Part shown: one piece after another, positions 51,057-60,294 of the stretch | Position numbering within the stretch: position 1 is the stretch's first letter | Layout: each line of letters starts with the position of its first letter | NCBI GenBank assembly: GCA_964370395.1 | Contig: CAYJIZ010000004.1 | Coordinates: 67,549-131,548, forward strand | Source of the DNA: JBGUVL01 sp964370395 | Lineage (GTDB): Bacteria > Bacillota_I > Bacilli_A > Erysipelotrichales > Erysipelotrichaceae | Direction of reading: 5' to 3' | DNA length: 64,000 bases | Program-made: the position numbers and the translations under genes | Notes under the pieces: model-generated | Told to the model about the DNA's origin: nothing | Database searches by the model: none | Seen by the model: only the letters and a program-made list of their open reading frames with translations

Positions 51057-51921
51057 AATAATAGTATTTTACTTTATCGATTGCATTAAACAAACGAATT
51101 TTTTCTTCTACCACTTTACCACAAGCTTCCATTGGTTCTGGATAGATTTCCAAAGGTTCTCTGTACCCTGGATTCGCATTTAATACTTCACGACATTTTT
51201 CATAGAACGCAACTTTAATATCACTTGAAATATTAATCTTACAGATTCCATTTTGAACTGCTGCTTTAATTTCATCATCTTTATTTGATGAACCACCATG
51301 TAATACTAATGGTACATTTACTTCTTTTGTGATTTCATTTAAGATATCAATTCTTAATTCTGGTTTCATATCTTTTGGATAGATTCCATGTGCTGTTCCA
51401 ATTGCAACCGCAAAGGTATCGATTCCCGTATCATCAATGAATTTTTTTGCTTCTTCAGGTTTGGTATAGATGACACCTTCTGTTCCACCTTCAATTGAGT
51501 TACCTGTTGTTCCAATTGTTCCTAATTCTGATTCTACTGATACATTTACTAAATGTGCTGTTTCTACTACTTTTTTAGTAATCGCTACATTGTCTTCATA
51601 TGGTAGTGTTGATGCATCAATCATAACAGATGTCATTCCTGCGCGAATCGCACGTACACAAGTTTCATATGTGTTCCCATGATCCAAGTGAATACATACT
51701 GGCACTTCTGTTTGTGCTGCTTCATAAATCATCGCTTGTACTTGTGCGTCCCCAACAAAATCAAATTCATCTGGACTCATTTCCAAAATAACTGGTGAAT
51801 TTAATTCTTTCACCTTTTTCATTACTACTTTTAATAATTGGTCTGATCCAATATTAAACGCTGGGATTGCAAAGTGATGTTTTTGCGCAACCGCCAATAA
51901 ATCCTTCATATTCATTAACAT
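51055..51921 (-). CDS. Class II fructose-bisphosphate aldolase family protein, copy 2
   Basis: A 288-residue zinc-dependent aldolase (Fba/GatY/KbaY type). Catalytic Asp and zinc His are in CIHLDHGNTYE (about 80), zinc His in IGTAHGIYP (about 178), and LVLHGGSSNKDDEI (about 207) binds zinc and phosphate; INISSDIKVAF follows (about 230). It cleaves a ketose phosphate to dihydroxyacetone phosphate and an aldehyde. Last gene of the fructose-type PTS operon, 27 bases after its paralogue. Confidence 0.92.
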   Translation of the reverse strand: MLMNMKDLLAVAQKHHFAIPAFNIGSDQLLKVVMKKVKELNSPVILEMSPDEFDFVGDAQVQAMIYEAAQTEVPVCIHLDHGNTYETCVRAIRAGMTSVMIDASTLPYEDNVAITKKVVETAHLVNVSVESELGTIGTTGNSIEGGTEGVIYTKPEEAKKFIDDTGIDTFAVAIGTAHGIYPKDMKPELRIDILNEITKEVNVPLVLHGGSSNKDDEIKAAVQNGICKINISSDIKVAFYEKCREVLNANPGYREPLEIYPEPMEACGKVVEEKIRLFNAIDKVKYYY

Positions 51922-51948
51922 AATAACTTACCTCTCTTTTCTCTCTCT

Positions 51949-52803
51949 CTATCTTGATTTGCCGTTAGATTTCGACAACTTTATGTAATGTTTCACAATC
52001 GCTTTACTATCTTTTTCTACTTGGTGCATCATGACCCAAAAGTTAATATCAGGATTGTCCTTCAGTTGTCGTTTAATACTATTTGTGTTGGCATTCATAA
52101 AGTCACACCCCACGTTGATTTTATTAATACCAAATTCCACACATTTCTTTATATTGTCATCCCCAGAACCAGAACCACCATGTAATACTAGTGGCATCTT
52201 CGTTTTTTGCTTTATTGCTTGTAATCGTTCAAAATCAAATTCTGGAACATATCCTTCTGGATAGTTACCATGTGATGTTCCAATTGATATCGCAAGGGCA
52301 TCAATGCCACTCTCTTTCGCAAAACGCAGTGCTTCTTGAGGATCTGTTTTCATCGTTTCACTTGTATAGTTTTGGCCTTCGCTTCCACCCATACATCCGA
52401 TTTCCCCTTCTACACTCGCTCCATATGCTTGCGCAAATGTCACTATTTCTTTCGTCATTTTAATATTGCCTTCTAAGTCAAAGCGCGAAGCGTCTACCAT
52501 AACACTAGAGTATCCATCTTGTAACGCTTTTTTAATCAGACCTACTTCTTCTCCATGATCGAAGTTCAATGCAACCTCTACACTTGCACGTTGTGCTAAC
52601 ATCTTTACAATTGGTGCTATTAATTCACTATCACAGTGATTCACCATATGCTCTTGTACGATATTCACAATAATTGGTGCTCTTTCTTCTTCTGCAGCTT
52701 GAATGACGGCTCTTGCCGTTTCAATATTGAAACAATTGATTGCCATTACTGCATAATTACCCTCGTTGGCACGCTTTAACATATCTTTCATTGAAACATA
52801 CAT
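51949..52803 (-). CDS. Class II aldolase family protein, copy 1
   Basis: A 284-residue class II aldolase paralogue. It has LNFDHGEEVGLIKKALQ (catalytic Asp and zinc His), ISIGTSHGNYPEGY, VLHGGSGSGDDNIKK and INVGCDFMNANT. It differs from copy 2 at several active-site neighbours (FDHGEE against LDHGNT), so substrates may differ. With no phosphofructokinase in the operon, the PTS product may be cleaved directly. SD AGGGGG; 17 bases after the IIC gene. Confidence 0.88.
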   Translation of the reverse strand: MYVSMKDMLKRANEGNYAVMAINCFNIETARAVIQAAEEERAPIIVNIVQEHMVNHCDSELIAPIVKMLAQRASVEVALNFDHGEEVGLIKKALQDGYSSVMVDASRFDLEGNIKMTKEIVTFAQAYGASVEGEIGCMGGSEGQNYTSETMKTDPQEALRFAKESGIDALAISIGTSHGNYPEGYVPEFDFERLQAIKQKTKMPLVLHGGSGSGDDNIKKCVEFGINKINVGCDFMNANTNSIKRQLKDNPDINFWVMMHQVEKDSKAIVKHYIKLSKSNGKSR

Positions 52804-52820
52804 GTTATGATCCCCCTATT

Positions 52821-53909
52821 TTATTGAAACGAAATTCCTGACAAGTCCATTTCTTCTTCTACTTCTTCTACTTCTACTTCATCTGCTTGTGTTTTCTTTT
52901 TCTTAATTAACACTAACATAATACCTGTTACTGCTGTTCCCGCTAATAATGCCACAACTGCCATAACTGGTTGACTCATTGCTGGAATAACGAATACTCC
53001 ACCAGATGGAACTCTACTTCCTACACCGAATGCGAAACTAATTGCCCCTGTTACTCCACATCCTGTAGCAGTACAGCTTACTGTACGTAGTAAGTCATTC
53101 ATCGCAATTGGGATAACCCCTTCAGAAATCATACATAATCCCATTGGGAATGCTACTTTAATATTTTCTACCTCAGTTGAAGTATAAATTTTCTTTTTCA
53201 TGAATTTTGATAATACTAATGAGAATGTAATTCCTAATGGTGGAACCATTGCTGCTAATACTTTGATTGCTTCTGGTCCATAAATTCCTTCTAACAATAA
53301 ACCATCACAAATTAAGTTTGGAACTTTACTAATTGGTCCCCCAAAGTCAATACAACCTAATGCTCCAATAATAAATCCATATACTACTTTAGAAGATTGA
53401 TCCAATCCAACAATAAAGTTTGTTAATCCATCAGTAATCCATAAAATTGGTGTTCCAATTACGAAGAACATCAATAGTCCCCCTAAAATTGCAGATAATG
53501 TTGGAATAATCATCATTGGCATCAAAGCCTCTGCCCAACGTGGCACTTTCAAGTGTTTACGAATAAATAATGCGATATACCCTACGATATACCCTCCAAT
53601 CATTCCTCCTAAAAATCCTGCTCCTAGAAATGATGCGATTTGCCCCATTAAGAACCCTGGTGCAATCCCTGGACGATCCGCAATCGAGTAAGAGATATAC
53701 CCTGCGATGAATGATGGTAATAACCCCATTCCGAATACCCCAAGTGTTGTTAATGCACTTGGAATAGTAATGTCATCTAGTGAAGTTACGACTTCACCAC
53801 CCATTAGATTCCCAATGGCGATCAATAACCCTGCTGCAACTACTAATGGTAGCATGTAAGAAATCGCAGTCAGAGCATGGCGTTTTAATTCTGCCCCTAT
53901 GTTTTTCAT
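52821..53909 (-). CDS. PTS fructose-family subunit IIC
   Basis: A 362-residue permease with about nine helices. It starts KRHALTAISYMLPLVVAAGLL, and contains RPGIAPGFLMGQIASFLGAGFLGG-type segments (about 74-100) and FGGPISKVPNL (about 187), the fructose-family hallmarks. An acidic C-terminal tail (EVEVEEVEEEMD) follows the last helix. Substrate is a ketose or related sugar. SD AAAGGAG. Confidence 0.94.
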   Translation of the reverse strand: MKNIGAELKRHALTAISYMLPLVVAAGLLIAIGNLMGGEVVTSLDDITIPSALTTLGVFGMGLLPSFIAGYISYSIADRPGIAPGFLMGQIASFLGAGFLGGMIGGYIVGYIALFIRKHLKVPRWAEALMPMMIIPTLSAILGGLLMFFVIGTPILWITDGLTNFIVGLDQSSKVVYGFIIGALGCIDFGGPISKVPNLICDGLLLEGIYGPEAIKVLAAMVPPLGITFSLVLSKFMKKKIYTSTEVENIKVAFPMGLCMISEGVIPIAMNDLLRTVSCTATGCGVTGAISFAFGVGSRVPSGGVFVIPAMSQPVMAVVALLAGTAVTGIMLVLIKKKKTQADEVEVEEVEEEMDLSGISFQ

Positions 53910-53925
53910 TTTTTCTTCTCCTTTT

Positions 53926-54237
53926 CTATTTGTTTAATTCTTCTTCAATTTTTTGAATCAATTGTTTTGGTGCTTTGACACAAACATTGGTTGGCACCTT
54001 AACAATCTTTTTCCCATCAAAACGTTCTGTTCCTGTAATCGCAATATCGATCGCAAAAATTACAACATCCGCTTCTTTAATTTGTTGTGCACTCAATTCA
54101 TCTTCTGTTCCAATTGTTCCTTGGGTTTCCACATGAATCGTATGTCCTAATCCTTCTGCTGCACGAATCAATTTTTCTTTCGCAATATACGTATGTGCGA
54201 TTCCTGATGTACAAGCTGCAATGGCTACAATTTTCAT
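53926..54237 (-). CDS. PTS fructose-family subunit IIB
   Basis: A 103-residue subunit with the phospho-Cys at Cys9 in KIVAIAACTSGIAHTYIAKE; ETQGTIGTEDELS and DVVIFAIDIAI are typical. GGAGGAG fits the ATG at 54237 and the longer frame is ignored. First gene of the IIB-IIC-aldolase-aldolase transcript. Confidence 0.94.
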   Translation of the reverse strand: MKIVAIAACTSGIAHTYIAKEKLIRAAEGLGHTIHVETQGTIGTEDELSAQQIKEADVVIFAIDIAITGTERFDGKKIVKVPTNVCVKAPKQLIQKIEEELNK

Positions 54238-54272
54238 AATGCTCCTCCTTTCACTTGTTTTTATCTGTCTCA

Positions 54273-54281
54273 ATAATAGCA
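54273..54281 (-). promoter_or_regulatory. Extended -10 promoter of the IIB-IIC-aldolase operon
   Basis: TGCTATTAT on the reverse strand; the -35 is poor, which fits a promoter that needs an activator bound at the three motifs upstream. Confidence 0.5.
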
Positions 54282-54314
54282 TTCAAAATGAAGTTTAGCG
54301 TATTTATCAAGGTC

Positions 54315-54335
54315 TTTTTAATGCGGTACTTTTTC
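54315..54335 (-). promoter_or_regulatory. Operator-like motif 1 of 5
   Basis: Forward reading TTTTTAATGCGGTACTTTTT. It lies roughly 50-70 bp upstream of the expected transcription start of the IIB gene, an activator position. Related copies: 54360, 54403, 56973, 57092. Confidence 0.65.
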
Positions 54336-54359
54336 TTTTCAAGATTAAAATAAGGACTA

Positions 54360-54378
54360 TTTTAATACGGTATTTTTT
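54360..54378 (-). promoter_or_regulatory. Operator-like motif 2 of 5
   Basis: Forward reading TTTTAATACGGTATTTTTT, about 44 bp from motif 1, close to four helical turns. Confidence 0.65.
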
Positions 54379-54402
54379 ACCTAGCGACAAAAGTAATCCA
54401 CA

Positions 54403-54422
54403 TTTTAATGTGGTACTTTTTC
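54403..54422 (-). promoter_or_regulatory. Operator-like motif 3 of 5
   Basis: Forward reading TTTTAATGTGGTACTTTTTC, 43 bp from motif 2, keeping the same helical face. Confidence 0.65.
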
Positions 54423-54444
54423 TTTTTGCCTAAAAATAAGCAAA

Positions 54445-54464
54445 GGGCAAGAAAATTCTTGCCC
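54445..54464 (-). terminator. Terminator of the PRD-regulator/IIA transcript
   Basis: GGGCAAGAAAATTCTTGCCC is a perfect stem-loop with TTTGCTTATTTTT following on the reverse strand; it includes the first base of the IIA stop codon. Confidence 0.8.
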
Positions 54465-54913
54465 TAACAGAATACAGAAATTAATTGTTCTACATCATTT
54501 GCTTCTAATAGCTTCTCAATCGCTTCGTCATTCCCTAATTTTCTAGCGATTTCAGCTAACAACAACATATGGTTACGTGCGTATTCATGATCATTGCTTA
54601 CCGCAAATAAGAATATCAACTTCACGCCTTTGCCATCTAGGGTTTCCCACTCAATTTCTTCGTTTAGTTTTCCAATCGCAATTCCTACTTGGCTTACACT
54701 ATCACTTTTCCCATGTGGAATCGCAACATAGTTACCTATTCCTGTCATTCCTTCACTTTCACGCACATAAATATCTTGTACAAACTCATCTACATCCCCT
54801 ATATAGTCTGCATCTTTCAATTTTTGCGCCAGCATCCCAATTGCTTCTTCTTTGCTTTTTGCCTTTAAATCCAAATCAATTACCCTTCTGTCTAACACAT
54901 CTTTTAGTTCCAT
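54464..54913 (-). CDS. PTS fructose-family subunit IIA
   Basis: A 149-residue phosphocarrier of the PtsN/mannitol-fructose type. The phospho-His is in GIGNYVAIPHGKSDSV (about residue 66). LDLKAKSKEEAIGMLAQKL near the start and LLLAEIARKLGNDEAIEKLL near the end are typical. It is transcribed with the PRD regulator, not with IIB and IIC, so supply of phosphate tracks regulator expression. SD AGGAGG. Confidence 0.92.
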   Translation of the reverse strand: MELKDVLDRRVIDLDLKAKSKEEAIGMLAQKLKDADYIGDVDEFVQDIYVRESEGMTGIGNYVAIPHGKSDSVSQVGIAIGKLNEEIEWETLDGKGVKLIFLFAVSNDHEYARNHMLLLAEIARKLGNDEAIEKLLEANDVEQLISVFC

Positions 54914-54929
54914 CGTTTCCTCCTCCTTA

Positions 54930-56894
54930 TTACTGAATTAAATATTTATACAAATCAATGTTACTATTCATACTCTTTAACTTTTTAATCTTCTCATCTG
55001 TTTCGATAAGTGAGATATATTCTTTATAAAACATTTGCACTCTTTTTATTTCATCAGGTGTTGTCATCTTAAATCCAAGTAAGAAGACAATGTCTACCTG
55101 GTCATCATTCCACATAATAGGTTCTTCCAAAATCGCAATGGCTACTTTTGATTCCACTACTTCACTTTGCGCGCCATGTGGTAAGCTAATCCCATTTCCT
55201 ATCGATGTTGTTGTCGCTTTTTCACGTTCCATCACCGAATCATAAAACTTACTCGACACATATCCTCGCATCTCCATCGCGGTAGACATAAACTTCAATA
55301 GCGTATCCTTATCTTTGCAACTTTGGTTCACAAAGATAATCTCTGGACTTAATAATGGAAAACACACTGGTGAGAATGCTGTTCCACTTTGTGCCATTCT
55401 TGAATTCATATTATCCAAATGATTACGTAATGAGATAACGCCACTTTCACTCAATAAATTCGCAATACTTACAATACGTGGATCTTTCACATTCAAATCT
55501 TGGGAAGTGACAATGATGTCTGCTTCCTCATTTCCATATAATTTAAAGTCATGTGCACTCATCATATTGATTGTCGCGATTTCAGGAATCATCTTTTGGA
55601 TTCTTCCACTCAATAGTTCAGCATGCCCACGACTTGAATCCGCTATGAGCACCATTTTATATTGGTGATTTTTTCGCTCTAATGCCGATTGAATATACAA
55701 AACGATATACCCTACTTCATCTTCTGTCAGTTGCAACCCATAATACTCTTCAAATAAGATGCTGATCGCCCACGTTGCACGATAAACATTTTTATACTCT
55801 GTCTTTATAAAATTAATCAGTGTATTGTTTTGGGTTGTTCCATAACGGATACGAAAGATGGTAGGTCGCAAGTGAAAGATTAAACTTTCTCTCAACTTTG
55901 CATCTTCCTTTAATGCGATATTCAATATATTCCCTACCACATCCAACACCAAATCCACAAACTCTACTAACTTATTATCGTACTTCATTACTTGTGCTAG
56001 CGATTCATCGGTCGCTGATACACCAATAAACTTAGAACACATAATTTGTATTGATAAAAATAAGACATCTTCATTTGAGAATAAGATATGAAACTTATCT
56101 TGTAGCTTTTTAAAGATTGCTACTGTGAATGGATACTCATTGTATTTTTGAAGAATATCAAATTCGGCATCTCCATCAAGCACTGGTGTCTGAATATCTT
56201 TTCGTTGGTATGCAATGCAACAATAAATTAATATTTCATAGAAGGATTCATCCGTAAATCGATAATTCCATTCGTTTTCTGTTTCTATGATTGATTTTTG
56301 TATCATCTTAGAATCCAAATGAGAAAAGAAGTACTCTAAATTCTTTTTGATTTTTTCTACGTTACCATCCAACATAATTAAATTTTTCAAAGCAACACGA
56401 TATTCATTTTCTCGACATTGTAGTCGAAACCCTTTGTTACGTTCATTGGTAATTGTAATTTTATAAGGTTGCAAGTAGTCTTCGCATTCTTTCAATACCT
56501 TTAATATCGTCGGTGCACTTAAATACAAAGTATCCGATAACTTTTGGGTACTGATGGTTTCCCATGGACGCAAGCGAAACAATATTTTTAATGTTTCGTA
56601 TACACGTTCTTCTTCATCATAATTTACACCCATGGAAGAACTATTCATCAAAAAGGAAAGCAATTTCTCTTTTTGGCTTTCATCCATCTCCAACCATACT
56701 CCAACTCTTGGTTTTTTATTGATGCAACCTAATTGGTTTTCTTGTAGGTAGTCATTAATGTTCGCAATCTTATTACGTACAGATTTTTCTGACAACCCTA
56801 CTTGATCTGCAATGAACTGTGTGGAAACAACTTTTCCATCCATTAAGCAATTTAATATTTCTTTGTTGTAGTAACTCTCTTTCGCACTTTTCAT
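54930..56894 (-). CDS. PRD-domain transcriptional activator with PTS EIIB/EIIA modules (second)
   Basis: A 654-residue regulator built like that at 30540: HTH (FIADQVGLSEKSVRNKIANI, about 24-43), second HTH near 115, two PRDs (about 190-400), an EIIB-like domain without the Cys (VLIADSSRGHAELL, about 420), and an EIIA domain (about 510-654) with the phospho-His in IGNGISLPHGAQ. PRD His residues are partly lost: FHLRPTIFRIR keeps His, while VLYIQSALER has Tyr where His is usual. It likely activates the adjacent PTS operon via the repeated motif. SD GGAGGTG. Confidence 0.9.
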   Translation of the reverse strand: MKSAKESYYNKEILNCLMDGKVVSTQFIADQVGLSEKSVRNKIANINDYLQENQLGCINKKPRVGVWLEMDESQKEKLLSFLMNSSSMGVNYDEEERVYETLKILFRLRPWETISTQKLSDTLYLSAPTILKVLKECEDYLQPYKITITNERNKGFRLQCRENEYRVALKNLIMLDGNVEKIKKNLEYFFSHLDSKMIQKSIIETENEWNYRFTDESFYEILIYCCIAYQRKDIQTPVLDGDAEFDILQKYNEYPFTVAIFKKLQDKFHILFSNEDVLFLSIQIMCSKFIGVSATDESLAQVMKYDNKLVEFVDLVLDVVGNILNIALKEDAKLRESLIFHLRPTIFRIRYGTTQNNTLINFIKTEYKNVYRATWAISILFEEYYGLQLTEDEVGYIVLYIQSALERKNHQYKMVLIADSSRGHAELLSGRIQKMIPEIATINMMSAHDFKLYGNEEADIIVTSQDLNVKDPRIVSIANLLSESGVISLRNHLDNMNSRMAQSGTAFSPVCFPLLSPEIIFVNQSCKDKDTLLKFMSTAMEMRGYVSSKFYDSVMEREKATTTSIGNGISLPHGAQSEVVESKVAIAILEEPIMWNDDQVDIVFLLGFKMTTPDEIKRVQMFYKEYISLIETDEKIKKLKSMNSNIDLYKYLIQ

Positions 56895-56972
56895 CTTATC
56901 ACCTCCAAACCAAGTTTTTAGCCACCTTTAACGTACCATGATTCAAATCTTCCTGTAAAAAAAGGAAGGGCA

Positions 56973-56992
56973 TTTTAATGTGGTAACTTTCC
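56973..56992 (-). promoter_or_regulatory. Operator-like motif 4 of 5
   Basis: Forward reading TTTTAATGTGGTAACTTTCC, about 80 bp upstream of the PRD regulator start, suggesting self-control. Confidence 0.55.
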
Positions 56993-57091
56993 CTTGGTTG
57001 TTTTTCTTATTTTTCAATTATTTCCATTATCCCTAAGTAACAACACAAAAACAATACACAATTATCACTTTCTTAAAATAAAAATCTTTCC

Positions 57092-57114
57092 TTTTTCAAT
57101 GTGGAACTTTTTCC
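57092..57114 (-). promoter_or_regulatory. Operator-like motif 5 of 5
   Basis: Forward reading TTTTTCAATGTGGAACTTTT, the most divergent copy, 120 bp from motif 4. The rest of 56895-57177 is very AT-rich without further clear signals. Confidence 0.45.
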
Positions 57115-57177
57115 ATCAAAAAAGATTAACTTTTGTCATTCACAAAAATTAATCTTCTTATCTTTTTATTATGCAAA

Positions 57178-57915
57178 TTAAATAATATCAATCTTTCCTT
57201 TGTACTTACGCATATGTTCTTTGTTGATGGCATCGCCTCGATCAAGATTACCACTCACCCAAATTGGTGGGTTCATTCCTTTGTCCGCCAACAGTTGAAT
57301 GCTTTCCCCTACTATACCGATCAACAAACTCATCGCAACAACCGTAGAGGTCGAACAAAACTTTTCACTTACTCGCGCATCTTCTAATACCGAATCCCCT
57401 TTGACTCCACAAATATCCAGTACGATATCACTCACATCTTTTAGTAGTTTTCCACTGGAGTGTCTGGATTTTACTTGCGTAGAATAAGAAAGTGAAGTAA
57501 CACCAATTACACGCATTCCTTTTTTCTTCGCAGCAAGTGCCATATCAATACCTGCCGCATTTCTTCCTGATATCGATACAATAATCATCGTGTCATTTTC
57601 ACTTGTCCACATCGTATCCAATACTTCTGGGGCAAACCCTTCCGTACGTTCCATCACTTGTGATAAACGTGCTTTTGGATAAATATTATATTGTGGAATT
57701 TTAATTGCGTTAATAGGAACCAATCCTCCTGTACGAAAACACAGTTCTTCACCAAACATTTGGGAATGCCCACACCCAAAAACATGAATCACTCCATCCT
57801 TTTCTACCGTTGTCGCAATCGCATTGGCACATTGATCCAAAATCGTTTCTTGTTTTAATGCTTCATGTAACTGTTCTTCCATCACTTCCACAAATTCATT
57901 GTAACGTTTTTTCAT
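57178..57915 (-). CDS. SIS-domain phosphosugar protein (UPF0309-like)
   Basis: A 245-residue single SIS-domain protein. It has IHVFGCGHSQMFGEELCFRTGG (about 43-64; read as two parts, VFGCGHSQ and EELCFRTGG), VSISGRNAAGIDMALAA (about 112) and VIGVTSLSYSTQV. It matches the UPF0309 group, thought to be sugar-phosphate isomerases or binding proteins. It lies 15 bases after rarA on the same strand; no sugar gene is directly upstream, so the substrate is open. Confidence 0.85.
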   Translation of the reverse strand: MKKRYNEFVEVMEEQLHEALKQETILDQCANAIATTVEKDGVIHVFGCGHSQMFGEELCFRTGGLVPINAIKIPQYNIYPKARLSQVMERTEGFAPEVLDTMWTSENDTMIIVSISGRNAAGIDMALAAKKKGMRVIGVTSLSYSTQVKSRHSSGKLLKDVSDIVLDICGVKGDSVLEDARVSEKFCSTSTVVAMSLLIGIVGESIQLLADKGMNPPIWVSGNLDRGDAINKEHMRKYKGKIDII

Positions 57916-57930
57916 CTCTATCCCTCTTTT

Positions 57931-59247
57931 CTATTGGTGTTCCTTTTTCCATTGCTTGATTTGTTCCAAACGTGCTTTTACTTTCACTTCACTTCCTTGG
58001 TTAGTAGGATGATAGTATTGTGCATTTACCAAAGAATCTGGCAAACATTGCATCGTTGTTAGTTTGGCTTCATTATCATGGGCATATTCATACCCTTTAC
58101 CATAATTCAACTCTTTCATCAGTTTTGTTGGTGCGTTACGTATCACAAGTGGCACTGGCTCCGCTATCATTTTTAACGCATCTCTTTTCGCTTTTTCATA
58201 AGCCATATAAAGCGCATTACTTTTAGGTGCAAGCGACAAATACGTAACAGCATGTGTTAAATGTACACTGCATTCTGGCATCCCTATAAAATGACAAGCT
58301 TGGTAAACACTTGTGCATATTTCTACGGCACGCGAATCTGCCATCCCCACATCTTCACTCGCAAAACGAAGCAACCGACGTGCGACGTAAAGAGGATCTT
58401 CTCCTGCCTCTAACATACGTGCTAACCAGTAGATAGAAGCATCCACATCACTATTACGCATCGATTTATGCAAGGCACTAATGATGTTGTAGTGTTCTTC
58501 TCCTTGTTTATCATACAATAGTGATTTTTGGTTTATGCATTGTTCAAGTAACGATTTATCCACATATGTTCCATCTTCTCGTACATCCCCATTTAACACT
58601 ACCATTTCTAATGTATTTAATGCTGTTCTTGCATCCCCATTACAAAAACCAGCAATCATATTCAAAACATCTTCTTCCATATGAACGCGGTATTCTTTTA
58701 ATCCCTTTTCATCGTCTATCGCATGTTGCAACAACACCACGATATCCTCTCTTGTTAATCCTTTTAAGACAAACACTTTGCATCTTGATAAAAGGGCAGA
58801 GTTTACTTCAAAGCTAGGATTTTCTGTTGTCGCCCCAATTAAAACGATACTTCCTCTTTCCACAAAAGGCAAAAAGGCATCTTGTTGGGCTTTATTAAAA
58901 CGATGTATCTCATCGACAAAAACGATTGTTTTCTGTCCGTATTGTGTTGCTTTTTGTGCTTCATTCATCACCAATTTAATTTCTTTGATTCCACTTGTTA
59001 CCGCACTAAACGTAATAAATTTCGCTTGTGTTGTATTGGCGATAATACGTGCTAACGTCGTTTTCCCTACTCCTGGTGGACCCCAAAAAATCATACTCGA
59101 AATACGATCGTTTTGAATTAATGATGAAAGAATCTTACCCTCTCCAATCAGATGCTGTTGTCCGACATAATCACTTAGTGTTTGTGGACGCAAACGATTG
59201 GCTAAAGGTTCTGCATTTTGATTATAAAATAATGATTCCTGTTCCAT
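57931..59247 (-). CDS. rarA: Replication-associated recombination protein A (RarA/MgsA)
   Basis: A 438-residue AAA+ clamp-loader-like ATPase acting at stalled forks. Walker A is WGPPGVGKTTLAR (about 54-66), Walker B VFVDEIHRFNKAQQD (about 108), sensor 1 IGATTENPSFEVN (about 135), and arginine-finger region LLSRCKVFVL. The C-terminal tetramerisation region (about 260-430) includes SDVDASIYWLARMLEAGEDP and LPDSLVNAQYY. Length is normal. SD AGAGG. Confidence 0.95.
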   Translation of the reverse strand: MEQESLFYNQNAEPLANRLRPQTLSDYVGQQHLIGEGKILSSLIQNDRISSMIFWGPPGVGKTTLARIIANTTQAKFITFSAVTSGIKEIKLVMNEAQKATQYGQKTIVFVDEIHRFNKAQQDAFLPFVERGSIVLIGATTENPSFEVNSALLSRCKVFVLKGLTREDIVVLLQHAIDDEKGLKEYRVHMEEDVLNMIAGFCNGDARTALNTLEMVVLNGDVREDGTYVDKSLLEQCINQKSLLYDKQGEEHYNIISALHKSMRNSDVDASIYWLARMLEAGEDPLYVARRLLRFASEDVGMADSRAVEICTSVYQACHFIGMPECSVHLTHAVTYLSLAPKSNALYMAYEKAKRDALKMIAEPVPLVIRNAPTKLMKELNYGKGYEYAHDNEAKLTTMQCLPDSLVNAQYYHPTNQGSEVKVKARLEQIKQWKKEHQ

Positions 59248-59286
59248 AGTTTACCTCTTTTTCATTATAGCATATTCCTCAACAAA

Positions 59287-59314
59287 CAAAAAAAGCGATT
59301 GAATCAATCGCTTT
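59287..59314 (-). terminator. Terminator of the ROK kinase gene
   Basis: AAAGCGATTGATTCAATCGCTTT followed by a T run on the reverse strand; overlaps the stop codon. Confidence 0.88.
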
Positions 59315-60209
59315 ACTTACTCTTATTAAACGCCAAACAACCAGCACCTAACAACCCGCTATCTTCATCTAATGTCGACTTACGAATTTTTACATATGGT
59401 TTTAATGTGTCATATACTTTATTCATAACACGCGCTTCTACCTCCTCTACAAATCCATCCACTTTTAGGGCAACACTTCCCCCTAATATGATAATTTCAG
59501 GATCCGTAATCGCAATTAATGTTGCACAGAAATTCGCTAAGTATTCTTTCGCATCATCCATAATCGCTTGCGCTTCTTCGTTTCCTTGGCTCGCTAAGTC
59601 ATTCACTTCTCCCGCATGTGCTACATCCAACCCCGCACTTCCTGCTCTTGAAGTAATGGCTGTTCCACTACAAATTGCTTCGACTCCTCCAGGTAAGATT
59701 GCCCCATGGCTAGGACCATCTTTCCATAAACATACATTGGCAACTTCATGGGCAAATCCATGCGCACCGATATAAATTTCTTTGTCGATTACTTGTCCAC
59801 TTCCTAATCCTGTTGAAACAGTTAAAAACTGAACAAAACGATACTCTTTTCCTTCTCCGACAACCGCTTCTGCTAAAGCAGCTAAGTTTGCATCGTTTTC
59901 CAAATACACTGGTAAGTTACATAATTTAGATAGTTCTTCACTAATCGCAAAATTATGCCATTTCCCACGTAAGTTTGGTGTTTCTAATATTTTTCCACCA
60001 ATTAAATCAAGCGGTCCTGGACATGACATTCCTACACCACATACTTCTTTTTGAAACCCATCGATTGTTTCACTAATTTTTTTCAAAGTATTGAATGGTT
60101 CATCTACATCAGTTGCGAATTGTACGCGATCGATAATTTTCATGCTCTCATCAATCAACGCAACTCTTGTATTTGTACCACCAATATCAACCCCAATTGC
60201 ATATCTCAT
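59313..60209 (-). CDS. ROK family sugar kinase (glucokinase-like)
   Basis: A 298-residue ROK protein. ATP motif YAIGVDIGGTNTRVALID (3-20), catalytic Asp in YLENDANLAALAEAV (about 103), and ILGGSVALKVDGF (about 258) near the second phosphate loop. The CxCGxxGC zinc motif common in ROK kinases is absent and the GHE-type His is replaced in HEVANVCLW. It is probably a glucokinase or hexosamine kinase. SD AGGAGG precedes the ATG; it has its own terminator. Confidence 0.88.
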   Translation of the reverse strand: MRYAIGVDIGGTNTRVALIDESMKIIDRVQFATDVDEPFNTLKKISETIDGFQKEVCGVGMSCPGPLDLIGGKILETPNLRGKWHNFAISEELSKLCNLPVYLENDANLAALAEAVVGEGKEYRFVQFLTVSTGLGSGQVIDKEIYIGAHGFAHEVANVCLWKDGPSHGAILPGGVEAICSGTAITSRAGSAGLDVAHAGEVNDLASQGNEEAQAIMDDAKEYLANFCATLIAITDPEIIILGGSVALKVDGFVEEVEARVMNKVYDTLKPYVKIRKSTLDEDSGLLGAGCLAFNKSK

Positions 60210-60266
60210 GATACACCTCCTGTTATAGTTTCTATTATGCCATAATTACCACATAAAATTAAGCAT

Positions 60267-60294
60267 TAAAAAAGCCAATTGTGATAATTGGCTT
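60267..60294 (-). terminator. Terminator of ychF
   Basis: AAGCCAATT ATCAC AATTGGCTT followed by six T on the reverse strand, overlapping the ychF stop codon. Confidence 0.88.
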
